Assembly: GCA_015075325.1 (NCBI GenBank)
Contig: JABTUP010000004.1
Coordinates: forward strand, 122,733 to 186,732
Direction of reading: 5' to 3'
DNA length: 64,000 nucleotides
From: Flavobacteriales bacterium
Lineage (GTDB): Bacteria; Bacteroidota; Bacteroidia; Flavobacteriales_E; Vicingaceae
Shown in pieces: positions 44,408 through 53,313 of this stretch. Every line of letters begins with the position of its first letter. Positions within the stretch are counted from its first letter, which is position 1. A program made the position numbers and the translations under genes. Below the pieces are notes generated by a model. It searched no databases. It saw nothing but the letters and a program-made list of their open reading frames with translations, and was not told where the DNA came from.

Positions 44408-45883
44408 ATGAAAAAATACATTTATCTTTTTTTAGCTTTATGTTTATTAGGGGCAGCATATTTTATTTTTCCTTTAAAAACAGAAAAGGGAAGAGTAAAA
44501 TTGATTGATGGAAAATTTGAACTCAATAAAGAACCGTTTTATCCTGTTGCTCTAAACTATATTATTTCTGTTCAGTCAAACCAACACAGTTTTTGGGCAA
44601 CTTCTTGCAAAGACTATCAACCTAATTTTAAATATAACTTTTCTGATAAACTAACCGCCCAAAAACAATTAAGAGCCGAAATGAAATTAATTAAAGAACT
44701 CGGTTTTAATACGGTTAGATTGGTTGGAATGGGTGAGGCAATTGTTAATGAAAAAAACAACAATCAATTGGCAATTCGAGCTTTTAATATTAACACACAA
44801 GATACTCTTATTAACTTAGAAAACGATTCAATTTATGATCAATATTTTAATGAAATAAACGATTTGTTTACAATTATTGAAGAAGCAGGTTTAAAAGTAA
44901 TTTTTTTAGTGAAAATAAGTCCTGTAACCGAAGATACCAAAAGGTTTTTAAGAAAATTTTCTAATTTTTTCAGAAATAACACCACTTTATTAGCTGTTGA
45001 TGTTTTTAACGAACCGCTTTATTTTGATAAACCAGAAAAAGAGAAGAAAGAAGTTTACGATATTGTAAAAGATTGGAGAAAAACAATAAAAATGTATGCT
45101 CCAAATTTGCTTGTTACTATTGGTTTGGAAGGAATTAGAGAGGTATTTAGATGGGATCCAACTATTTTGGATGTAGATTTTATTTCTTACCATCCATACG
45201 AATATGAACCAGAACAAGTACGAAATGAAATTTATTGGTATGGAAAATACACCGAAAAACCATGGATTATTGGTGAAACAGCTATACCAGCTAACAACGA
45301 TTCTATTACATACGAAGCACAACGTATTTTTGCAAAAAAAACCTTAGAACAAACATACAATTGTGGTGGTGTTGGGTACTCGTGGTGGCATTATAAAGAT
45401 GTTGATTGGCACAAATATCACGCAAACTTTATGGGTATATTAACTTGGGAAGGACAAACCCTTACTGCTAACAAAGAAAGTGTGTATGGAACCATTAAAC
45501 CATTAGCAAAAGCATTTGTAAATTATACTGTACCAACAAAAAAGGACAGCTGCATTTGTTTAGATAATTATTACAACTACACTAATGGAAAAGAATTTAG
45601 AATAGTAGGAACTATTTTAAACGAACAACAAAAACCAATAGAAGGAGCAGTAATATTGGCTTGGAACGAAAACTGGACACACTCTTATCATACCATTACC
45701 AAAGCTGATGGTAGTTTCGAATTATTAGGTACATACCCTTTTTATCATTGGATAACTTCTGCAGTAAAACACAGCACCATTCGTGGAGACATTAATCCTG
45801 ATACGGCAAGAGTTGCGACCCATATACCAACCATAAATTTGGGTAAACTAAAAGTTGAGTATTTACCATTTATAAAAAAGTAG
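44408..45883 (+). CDS. GH5-like glycoside hydrolase with C-terminal regulatory-like domain
   Basis: 491 residues. The N-terminus (about 1-22) is a membrane anchor or signal peptide. The (beta/alpha)8 domain has the acid/base candidate E202 in DVFNEPLYFD and the nucleophile candidate E290 in PWIIGETAIP, spaced as in cellulase-fold enzymes. The last 90 residues (FRIVGTILNEQQKPIEGAVI) form a carboxypeptidase-regulatory-like sandwich. Exact family and substrate are unknown. It precedes the trefoil-fused membrane proteins and may act on the same glycan. Confidence 0.78.
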   Translation: MKKYIYLFLALCLLGAAYFIFPLKTEKGRVKLIDGKFELNKEPFYPVALNYIISVQSNQHSFWATSCKDYQPNFKYNFSDKLTAQKQLRAEMKLIKELGFNTVRLVGMGEAIVNEKNNNQLAIRAFNINTQDTLINLENDSIYDQYFNEINDLFTIIEEAGLKVIFLVKISPVTEDTKRFLRKFSNFFRNNTTLLAVDVFNEPLYFDKPEKEKKEVYDIVKDWRKTIKMYAPNLLVTIGLEGIREVFRWDPTILDVDFISYHPYEYEPEQVRNEIYWYGKYTEKPWIIGETAIPANNDSITYEAQRIFAKKTLEQTYNCGGVGYSWWHYKDVDWHKYHANFMGILTWEGQTLTANKESVYGTIKPLAKAFVNYTVPTKKDSCICLDNYYNYTNGKEFRIVGTILNEQQKPIEGAVILAWNENWTHSYHTITKADGSFELLGTYPFYHWITSAVKHSTIRGDINPDTARVATHIPTINLGKLKVEYLPFIKK

Positions 45884-46039
45884 TTTGCTCTAACTTTATC
45901 AATCGAAACTTTTTATAATTATTAAGATATCTTTTTTGTTGTATAATTATTCATTTGAAAAGTATTTAAAGATAATTGCTCATAATTTCTAATTTAGCCA
46001 GAAAAAATTTAGTAATAAATTTGATGTTTAGATAGACGA

Positions 46040-47992
46040 ATGGAAGTACGATTTAATCAGTTGCCCACAAAATTTTTAATTAACTATTTTATGGGTTTAA
46101 ATTTAAAAGAGATAGTTTATTATTCAACTGTACTTACTATTATTGGTATTTCTTTTATTTATTATGCTCCTTGTAATCATATTTTATATAATTCCGACCA
46201 CGCCATTCATGTGTTGATGTCAAAAAACATTGAATTTCCAAGAGATTTTTATTATTGGGGTCAAAATCGTTTAGGGAGTTTCTTTCCGATGGTAAGTTTT
46301 GTGTTTGGCAAAATCTTTAAATTCCATTTATTATATATCAACTCTTTTGTGCTTTATCTTTTTTTATTTACAAGCTTCGTGTTTTTATCTAAGCAGTTAA
46401 ATAATTATTTTTTTAAGATTGCATTGTGTACGTTAATTTTTTTCCCCATAGGTGAATATAGAGCTTTAGTTTTAATAGGACATCCGTATTTTTCTCAATT
46501 ATTGTCAGCAGTATTTTTTGTTTATTTCTTACACAAACTAAAAGAGTATTTAGTAAATCATTCTATTTTTAACAAGTCTGTTTTTCTAGTAGCTGTTTTG
46601 TTTAGCATGCTCTCTTTCATATTTTATTTTATTGGTGTTTGGATTTCAGAATTTAACCTAGTTTTCATTCTTATTCCTTTATTTTATCTAATTTTTGATA
46701 AATCATTACAAAATATTTTAATTAAAAATATTAAGAATAGTTGGTTTATTTTTTATACCCTTACAACAACGATTATTTTTTTTCTTGGGCTATTATTAAT
46801 TAAAACAATAAAAGAATATTCAAATGATGACCACGTATATGACAATCCTTTTATTAACAAATTTGATGACCTTTATTTAAATATTGAATTTTTTCTAGCT
46901 AAGTTAAAGGGAACACTTTTGTTTAAAGACGATTCTTTAACAGAAAGTTTGTTTTACTGGAGCACAATATTTTTCACAATTCTTGTTATCTTATTAAAAA
47001 CTCAAAAACTCAAAAACTCAAAAACTACCTTTATAAATGCAAATCTTCAAAATGCACTTTTTTTGGTTGTGATTTTCTCATCAATTGCTTTATTTTTTTC
47101 AACATGGAATTTGCGTTCAGAATTCTCGCCTCGCTATTTTACTTTAACTTATGTTATTTATTATTTTGCTCTTTTCTTGTCGTTAGATTATTGTGCTTTA
47201 AATAAAATATTAAAACTATTAATTGGCGTTATAGTTATCTATTTCGCAACCAGCTATAGTTATATTCACTATTTTACCAATAACGGACCCTCTGTTTTTA
47301 AACTATATAGTGATTTTAAAAAACTACCTAAAGGCACTCTAATTGGAGATTATTGGGATGTGTATAAGATTAGTTCTGTGGCAATTGATAATTTGGAACC
47401 GCTTCCTTACGATCACATGACCGTAAGAAACTGGAAATGGAAAAATGAGTTGTTGAATAACGAGAGATTCTATTTGTTAGATAATGAATTTCCTATTCCT
47501 GGAGGAATAAAAGACACTATTTTCCAATTTGGTTTATTTTTTAAAGCAACAGGAAATAGCTATAACTGTAATAACATAAAAGTTCTTGAGTATAAAAAAT
47601 TGTTTCCAACCGTTTCTACTAAATACAAAATAAAGGCATCCAACGGGAATTATCTTTCTGTGGATAAGAGCAGTTTCTTGGTTTCTGCAATAGAACCAAA
47701 TAGTAACAATGCTGATTTGTTTGAGCTTATCTTATTTCCAGAAGGAAAATATGCAATAAAATCTGATTTTGGCTATTTAGTCGTTAACGAAGGCGAAAAT
47801 GAAAAAATATATGCTAATAGCAATCATATTTGGAGTTTAGAACTCTTTAATTTAGTTTTAAGCGAAAAAAACGGCGTAAACATAAAATCATTTAAGGGTA
47901 AGTTTGTTTGTGCTGATTTAGGCTTAGAAAATCTGCTCATTGCCAACAGGGATAAGCCTTTGGATTGGGAAAATTTTATTTTTGAAAAATAA
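46040..47992 (+). CDS. Polytopic membrane protein, GT-C-like, with C-terminal fascin-like trefoil
   Basis: 650 residues; an internal ATG at 46091 is an alternative start. About ten membrane helices fill residues 30-430; the first large loop has NSDHAIHVLMSKN, an acidic loop such as GT-C enzymes use. From about 527 a beta-trefoil of three repeats follows: IKASNGNYLSVD, AIKSDFGYLVVNE, IKSFKGKFVCADLG...WENF. Compared with its three relatives the repeat order appears shifted (the ADLG repeat is last instead of middle). It faces the minus-strand cluster of the relatives and shares their domain, so it is likely part of the same system. Confidence 0.75.
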   Translation: MEVRFNQLPTKFLINYFMGLNLKEIVYYSTVLTIIGISFIYYAPCNHILYNSDHAIHVLMSKNIEFPRDFYYWGQNRLGSFFPMVSFVFGKIFKFHLLYINSFVLYLFLFTSFVFLSKQLNNYFFKIALCTLIFFPIGEYRALVLIGHPYFSQLLSAVFFVYFLHKLKEYLVNHSIFNKSVFLVAVLFSMLSFIFYFIGVWISEFNLVFILIPLFYLIFDKSLQNILIKNIKNSWFIFYTLTTTIIFFLGLLLIKTIKEYSNDDHVYDNPFINKFDDLYLNIEFFLAKLKGTLLFKDDSLTESLFYWSTIFFTILVILLKTQKLKNSKTTFINANLQNALFLVVIFSSIALFFSTWNLRSEFSPRYFTLTYVIYYFALFLSLDYCALNKILKLLIGVIVIYFATSYSYIHYFTNNGPSVFKLYSDFKKLPKGTLIGDYWDVYKISSVAIDNLEPLPYDHMTVRNWKWKNELLNNERFYLLDNEFPIPGGIKDTIFQFGLFFKATGNSYNCNNIKVLEYKKLFPTVSTKYKIKASNGNYLSVDKSSFLVSAIEPNSNNADLFELILFPEGKYAIKSDFGYLVVNEGENEKIYANSNHIWSLELFNLVLSEKNGVNIKSFKGKFVCADLGLENLLIANRDKPLDWENFIFEK

Positions 47993-48016
47993 GTTTAAAG
48001 AATTATTCTTAAGACA

Positions 48017-49987
48017 TTAGTTAATCTCTTGAATTTTAAACCGCTCGTTTTCGCCAATTTCATCTGCTGTAGCGAAAACTTGAAGTGTTTTGGGGTTAAC
48101 ACTCCAATATTTACCATTAACGGCTTTAAATGCAACAAAATCATCATCTAACTTTATAGTATTAATTGTTTCCCAATTTCCAAAATGTTTTCTGTTTGCA
48201 AAAAGTTGTTGTTTGTCGTTTAACTCGGTGGTTACAAATAATTTTTCAAATGTTCGTAATGCAACATCACCATCTTCAAACGAAACAAGTGTAAAAGTTT
48301 CCCACAGCGAAGGTTCTCTTTTATCGGCCAAAATAGTTAAATCCCAATTTCTAGATAGATACGCGTCTTTAAACTTAATGAATACATCTTTACGAAAAAG
48401 TTCATTTTTACTTATTTCGTTAATAATACTAACATTATCAAGTGATTGATTGTGGTGATTTAGCCAATTGGTTAAATTATTTTGATCGAGGTTTGCAAAA
48501 AATGGCCAATAATGCTCTGGATAGGAGCCTGTATAAGCATTTACACAGTTTAAACCAAGGTTTTGACTGGCATGCATTGCATCAATGTTTATGTTTAATA
48601 ACTTGTCGTCTAATATATTAAATGGCATATAGGCAACAGTTGTTGATTTAGGCTTAATTTGAGAAATAATGTTTTTCTCAACAATTTTTACTCTTTGTTG
48701 TGCCTCTTGTTTGTTAAACCGCATTAAATTGTTACCATAAATTAGGTTATCGGCAACAACCATAAAAGGCAATAATACAACAAGCCATTTTAAAGATTTA
48801 TTTATCGTTGTTAATTCTTTAAAAACCATTACAGTAACAAGTATAAATAAAAATAACTCAGTGTTTATTATCCTATTTACCGACCTCATGGAAGAAAATC
48901 CTGGTAAAGAATAAATAAGTTTATAGAGTGTTATTCCGTTAAAATTGGTACTAAACAATAAACTGAAGAATAAACTCAGTAAAAATATACCCAGTATTTT
49001 TTTATTTTCTTTTGCTACTTTGCTTGAAAATAAAATGATTGGAGCCAACAAAAGTGTTAACCAAGGAATTATACCAATATATAAAAAGTGACACCACCAT
49101 TCTTTCATCGTTTTTCCATGCTCCGATAAATCGCTCCAAAATACTGAAGATGAATCGGTAAAAAAATATGACTGAATTTTCGGTATTGTATTAACTACTT
49201 CTTCAAAAGTTCTTAATCCATGAACTTTAGAGTGTTCATAATAAGGAAGCATTAAAGGTAACATAGCTATACCGCCAATAAATGCAACAGATAATAATTG
49301 TAAAAATAATTTTCGATTAATCAAAAACACAAGATTTGATCTCTTGATTATTAAATATGAAATGAAGAAAAATAATAAAACATAAAAAGATAAAAATCCT
49401 AAATAGATTCCACAATAAAACTGGTAAACCAGCCCAAAAACAAAACCTGTAAAATAGCTTAATTTACCAATGTTTAAAAACATCCAAAGCCAATAAAACA
49501 AAAAAGGCAAAATAAATCGAGGAAGTGTTTGAACATTGTATATGTTTCCAACCAACATTATGGAGAATGCAAAAATGTATGCCCCAGAGCAAGCCAACAA
49601 ATTATTTTTAAGCCATTTGTTTAAAACCCAATAAGTGGTTATAAAATTTAAAACAAACAACAATAATATCCATACTTGAAAAGCGGTTTCTTTATCAAAA
49701 CCAACTAACCTTGATAGAATGTATAATGGAAGAGAGCCTAATAAATTATCGGAAAATGCGATGTTGTTTTGGTATGGAAACATAAAAGGAGCCGTCCAAT
49801 AGCTGTCTAATTTACCTGTAAAATAAAGGTATCCGTGTTCTAAAATATAATTATTAAATCGTGCATCCCCTAGGTCACCAGGTATATACAAAAAATTTAA
49901 TTCAAATACACTCAATGGGACAACATAAAGCCCTAGTATAAGAAATATTAAAGGAAAAATTTGTTTTTTTAATTGTTGAAAAATCAC
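48017..49987 (-). CDS. Polytopic membrane protein with C-terminal fascin-like trefoil (I)
   Basis: 656 residues, apparent GTG start four bases past the previous stop. Many membrane helices lie within residues 10-420. The first periplasmic loop has GDLGDARFNNYILEHGY, similar to uncharacterised YfhO/GT-C-like proteins. The soluble tail (about 536-656) contains three trefoil repeats: FKDAYLSRNWDLTILADKRE...WETF, LRTFEKLFV...FANRKHFGNWETI, and FKAVNGKYWSV...ATADEIGENERF. Last gene of the apparent four-gene minus-strand unit. Enzymatic function is inferred, not shown. Confidence 0.75.
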   Translation of the reverse strand: MIFQQLKKQIFPLIFLILGLYVVPLSVFELNFLYIPGDLGDARFNNYILEHGYLYFTGKLDSYWTAPFMFPYQNNIAFSDNLLGSLPLYILSRLVGFDKETAFQVWILLLFVLNFITTYWVLNKWLKNNLLACSGAYIFAFSIMLVGNIYNVQTLPRFILPFLFYWLWMFLNIGKLSYFTGFVFGLVYQFYCGIYLGFLSFYVLLFFFISYLIIKRSNLVFLINRKLFLQLLSVAFIGGIAMLPLMLPYYEHSKVHGLRTFEEVVNTIPKIQSYFFTDSSSVFWSDLSEHGKTMKEWWCHFLYIGIIPWLTLLLAPIILFSSKVAKENKKILGIFLLSLFFSLLFSTNFNGITLYKLIYSLPGFSSMRSVNRIINTELFLFILVTVMVFKELTTINKSLKWLVVLLPFMVVADNLIYGNNLMRFNKQEAQQRVKIVEKNIISQIKPKSTTVAYMPFNILDDKLLNINIDAMHASQNLGLNCVNAYTGSYPEHYWPFFANLDQNNLTNWLNHHNQSLDNVSIINEISKNELFRKDVFIKFKDAYLSRNWDLTILADKREPSLWETFTLVSFEDGDVALRTFEKLFVTTELNDKQQLFANRKHFGNWETINTIKLDDDFVAFKAVNGKYWSVNPKTLQVFATADEIGENERFKIQEIN

Positions 49988-49991
49988 TATG

Positions 49992-51764
49992 TTAATTTTC
50001 GAGTTTAACTAATTTAAATTGTTCTCTTTCTCCAATTGTTTCAGCTGTGGCTGAAATTTTTAATGTGTTACTATCTACAGAAAAGTATTTACCGTTTTCT
50101 GCTTTTATGGCAATTATGTTGGGCTCTAAATATTCAATTATAAATGTTTCCCACGAATGTTTTTCTTTTCTAGTGGCAGTTACTTCGCCATTCATCCCTA
50201 AATCTGCTGATAATAAGTATTCGTCATAAGCAACAATTGAAATTTCATTTTTGTCAAAAATATTTACGATAAAAACTTCCCACGCATTAGCAACATCTTT
50301 ATCAGCTATTATACTTCTGTCCCATTCTGTGCACAAGTATTTTCCATTAAATGCGATGAGGTTTACTTTTTGCGAATCTTTGCTAATTATTGATGATTTT
50401 TCTTTAACCTTATTTCCTCTGTATTTTGCTGCGTCATAATCTGCCCAGTCTAAATATTTCTCAAAATCAACCTTTCTGTGCATTATTCCAAATTGTTTAA
50501 AATACAATTTACTCGACATACTATCGTAGTGCAAACATTGATTTTCGAACTGATAAGTTTGAAAAATATTTAACCAAATAAAAAATAATGTTATTCCATA
50601 AAATAGATAGTTAACAATTCTTTTATCGTCTGCATATTTTACAAATGCAGCTAATGGTATTGCAAGCATGGCGTAGCTGTCAATCATAACTCGTTGACCA
50701 TAGGTTCCTCCATACCACCAACACCACCAAGAAAAAATGATGTATATATTAAGCACTGTAAATATTGAAATTGGAACAAGAAGCTTCTTAAGTTTATCTT
50801 TCAAAAAATATAATCCTATAATTGAAAATGCCATAATAGGAGTATAAATTAACCAACCCTTTCTAAAGCTAAATAATCCCTCTAATATTTTTGGGTCAGT
50901 AAAATAAAATCCTTCCTCATTATAAGAATAATAAAGAAATTTACCTGAAACAATTTTCCAATACCAAAATTGCGGAAACCATACAAATAATGGAATTACA
51001 GCAAAAAATAAAAGCTTTACAAATTCCTTTTTAAAAAGAAAAAATCGTTCTTTAATATCTGTCCATGACGATATGCCATAAAATATAAAGAAGAAGATAA
51101 TAATAACATTTGATGGACGAATTAGTGCAATTAATCCGAAAAGAAATGCTAAAATAATTGTGGCTTTATAGGATTGTTTTTCATACCATTTTATAGTATA
51201 ATAAATAAAAATGGCAAACAATGCAAAGTTATAGGTGTGCGGATTTGGTGCAGATTGAGAAGAATATGCCAATAAATTTGTTCCTAATCCAACAGCTAAT
51301 ATTGTAATTGCTGAATGTTTGTCATTAAATCCTATTGAATTTAATATTTTCTTTAAAAAATTTAGCCCAATAAATAAATAAAATAGGGTACTTATTAAAA
51401 GAAAAACTTTATAGGGCTCGCTAAATCCATTTGCTGGATAATCGGTTAATAAAGCTACACCATGTGCTATAAAAAAGAATGGTGCATATAATATTGATAA
51501 ACCACAACTAGCTTTTATTACTTTAACTCCTTTATCTGAGACATGCGATATCCAAATGAAATAGTAATTATCACCAAATCTGTAATCACTTTTCTCAATT
51601 TTTATATCATCATAAATAAATAGTAATGGTAGGTATTCGTAATAAGCGTGAACATCATGTTCAATAACTCTATCTTGTTTTTTCCAATTTTGTAAGCTTA
51701 TTGTTATTACAAATGCTGTTAGAAAAACCAACCAAATTGAACTATTTGTTAAATTTAATTTCAT
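49992..51764 (-). CDS. Polytopic membrane protein with C-terminal fascin-like trefoil (II)
   Basis: 590 residues. Roughly ten membrane helices occupy about 8-400; the first loop has EHDVHAYYEYLPLLFIY, an acidic-Tyr pattern as in GT39-type mannosyltransferases. The tail (about 466-590) has three trefoil repeats: IAFNGKYLCTEWDRSIIADK...WEVF, VAYDEYLLSADLG...WETF, IKAENGKYFSVD...ATAETIGEREQF. It lies 26 bases after the DPM1-like gene and four bases before the next trefoil protein. A polyprenyl-phosphate-sugar-dependent transferase is the natural guess. Confidence 0.78.
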   Translation of the reverse strand: MKLNLTNSSIWLVFLTAFVITISLQNWKKQDRVIEHDVHAYYEYLPLLFIYDDIKIEKSDYRFGDNYYFIWISHVSDKGVKVIKASCGLSILYAPFFFIAHGVALLTDYPANGFSEPYKVFLLISTLFYLFIGLNFLKKILNSIGFNDKHSAITILAVGLGTNLLAYSSQSAPNPHTYNFALFAIFIYYTIKWYEKQSYKATIILAFLFGLIALIRPSNVIIIFFFIFYGISSWTDIKERFFLFKKEFVKLLFFAVIPLFVWFPQFWYWKIVSGKFLYYSYNEEGFYFTDPKILEGLFSFRKGWLIYTPIMAFSIIGLYFLKDKLKKLLVPISIFTVLNIYIIFSWWCWWYGGTYGQRVMIDSYAMLAIPLAAFVKYADDKRIVNYLFYGITLFFIWLNIFQTYQFENQCLHYDSMSSKLYFKQFGIMHRKVDFEKYLDWADYDAAKYRGNKVKEKSSIISKDSQKVNLIAFNGKYLCTEWDRSIIADKDVANAWEVFIVNIFDKNEISIVAYDEYLLSADLGMNGEVTATRKEKHSWETFIIEYLEPNIIAIKAENGKYFSVDSNTLKISATAETIGEREQFKLVKLEN

Positions 51765-51790
51765 AAACTATTAAAAGAAAAACGCTGTGC

Positions 51791-52510
51791 CTATTTTGTT
51801 TTCCAAACATTATATTTTAAAATGCAATATATAGCTCTAAATCCATCTTTCCAACCTATTTTTTTGCCTTCTTCATAGGTTCTGCCATAATATGAAATTC
51901 CTGTTTCGTAAATTCTGATGTTGTGAACTCTTGATAGTTTTGCTGTTAGTTCTGGTTCAAAACCAAATCGTTTTTCCTTTAATTTCAAACTTTTAGCAAT
52001 ATCACTTTTCATCAACTTGTAACATGTTTCCATGTCAGTTAAGTTTAAGTTGGTAAACATGTTAGATAAAAAAGTTAAAAACTTATTACCGATGGTGTGC
52101 CAAAAAAACAAAATACGATGTGGGTTTCCTCCCATAAATCTCGATCCATAAACCACATCTGCAAAACCTTCTACTATTGGTTTAAGCAAATCATTATATT
52201 CTCTAGGGTCGTATTCTAAGTCGGCGTCTTGAACAATTAAATATTCTCCTGTTGCTAATTCAATTGCTTTATGAATTGCTGCTCCTTTTCCTTGGTTGTA
52301 TTCCTGGTTAAATAGACGAATATTCATTTCAGGGTTCTCTTTTATGTATTGTTCTATGGCCTCTTTAGTATTGTCTTTGGAGCAATCGTTTACAATAATA
52401 ATTTCCTTTTTTATATCGTTTAAAAGTTTTACCTCTTTAACCTTGTTTAAGATAAGATGAATGGTTTTTCCTTCATTGTATGCAGGAATTAAGATGGATA
52501 GTATAAACAT
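51791..52510 (-). CDS. DPM1-like glycosyltransferase family 2
   Basis: 239 residues, GT-A fold: [10 protein letters not shown] at the N-terminus, VNDCSKDNT, and the metal-binding D95-A-D97 in [10 protein letters not shown]. It resembles polyprenyl-phosphate mannose (or glucose) synthases of the short DPM1 type, without C-terminal membrane helices. The product would be a lipid-linked sugar donor used on the far side of the membrane by GT-C enzymes, which fits the two membrane proteins that follow. Its start codon overlaps the preceding stop by one base (TAATG). Confidence 0.87.
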   Translation of the reverse strand: MFILSILIPAYNEGKTIHLILNKVKEVKLLNDIKKEIIIVNDCSKDNTKEAIEQYIKENPEMNIRLFNQEYNQGKGAAIHKAIELATGEYLIVQDADLEYDPREYNDLLKPIVEGFADVVYGSRFMGGNPHRILFFWHTIGNKFLTFLSNMFTNLNLTDMETCYKLMKSDIAKSLKLKEKRFGFEPELTAKLSRVHNIRIYETGISYYGRTYEEGKKIGWKDGFRAIYCILKYNVWKTK

Positions 52511-52983
52511 TATTTTAATATTTTAAAGATAAATTGTTCTGTGTTGTTAATAGTATCAGCTGTTGCATAAAGTCTTAAATCCTCTGCTCTAATGGTAACA
52601 AATTTCCCACTATTGGCTTTTATAGCAAGTGTCGAATCATTAATTTCAGTTAAACTAAATGTTTCCCACAAACTGTATTGCTCTCTATTTGATTCTATTT
52701 CTTGGTCGCTTCCTAAATCTGCAGATAAATATTTACCCGTATGTGCTTTAATAACGTAATTTCCATCTTTTAGTGAAAAGATCGTAAATTCTTCCCAAGT
52801 GCTTGCATTATCTTTGTCAGCGTAAATAAATTCGTCCCAATTAGATGATAGATATTTATTATTTACTGATTTAATATTAACTTTTGTCCCTTGTTCAGAA
52901 ATACGCTCTATAACTGATGGTTCATTTTTGCAAGATGTGAAAAATGATAATAAAACACTAGCTACAATTATTGTTCTTTTCAT
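52510..52983 (-). CDS. Stand-alone fascin-like beta-trefoil lipoprotein
   Basis: 157 residues. The signal peptide ends at lipobox FTSC with C18. Residues 34-157 are three trefoil repeats: [21 protein letters not shown]...[18 protein letters not shown]...[13 protein letters not shown], and [11 protein letters not shown]...[12 protein letters not shown]. They match the tails of the three membrane proteins closely. The pattern (IKAxxGKYLSA...NRxxxxxWExF) is that of fascin-like trefoils. The first gene of the minus-strand unit, so it is the likely founder or periplasmic partner. Confidence 0.85.
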   Translation of the reverse strand: MKRTIIVASVLLSFFTSCKNEPSVIERISEQGTKVNIKSVNNKYLSSNWDEFIYADKDNASTWEEFTIFSLKDGNYVIKAHTGKYLSADLGSDQEIESNREQYSLWETFSLTEINDSTLAIKANSGKFVTIRAEDLRLYATADTINNTEQFIFKILK

Positions 52984-53176
52984 TATTTTTTTTATTTAAG
53001 GCGACTAATTTAATACAATTTTAAACAATACGCTAAGTTTTTTTAAAACTTGCTAGAACACAACAGGTTATAAACAAGTTTAATCTGACGGGGTTTCTTA
53101 GAAAAAATAACATAGAATACTACAGAAGTACAAAACACGCTTAAAACGAATAAAAACAAGACAAATATATTTGGAG

Positions 53177-53233
53177 TTTACTAAAAATTCATTAATGTAT
53201 TGATATTCAATACATTAATGAATTTTTAGTAAA
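53177..53233. repeat. 57-base perfect hairpin between mnmG and the trefoil unit
   Basis: The left arm 53177-53203 (starting TTTACTAAAAATTC) is exactly complementary to 53207-53233, with a three-base loop TAT. The 27-bp stem is almost all A and T. It lies in the 320-base gap between the mnmG stop and the lipoprotein gene, which otherwise shows no gene. It could end mnmG transcription, or be a short mobile palindrome. Confidence 0.85.
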
Positions 53234-53277
53234 ATAGCTTTTATATTCATTTTATGAACAAAGCTCGAATTGACAAA

Positions 53278-53313
53278 ATGAAATAATTGTTCCACGTGGA
53301 ACAATTATTTCAT
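53278..53313. promoter_or_regulatory. parS-like centromere site 1 within a 36-bp palindrome
   Basis: TGTTCCACGTGGAACA at 53288-53303 is a perfect palindrome that differs from the parS consensus TGTTTCACGTGAAACA at two symmetrical positions and equals known variants such as the Pseudomonas core. It is extended on both sides to 36 perfectly palindromic bases that include the mnmG stop codon (53305-53307). It is a likely ParB-binding site. Confidence 0.7.
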
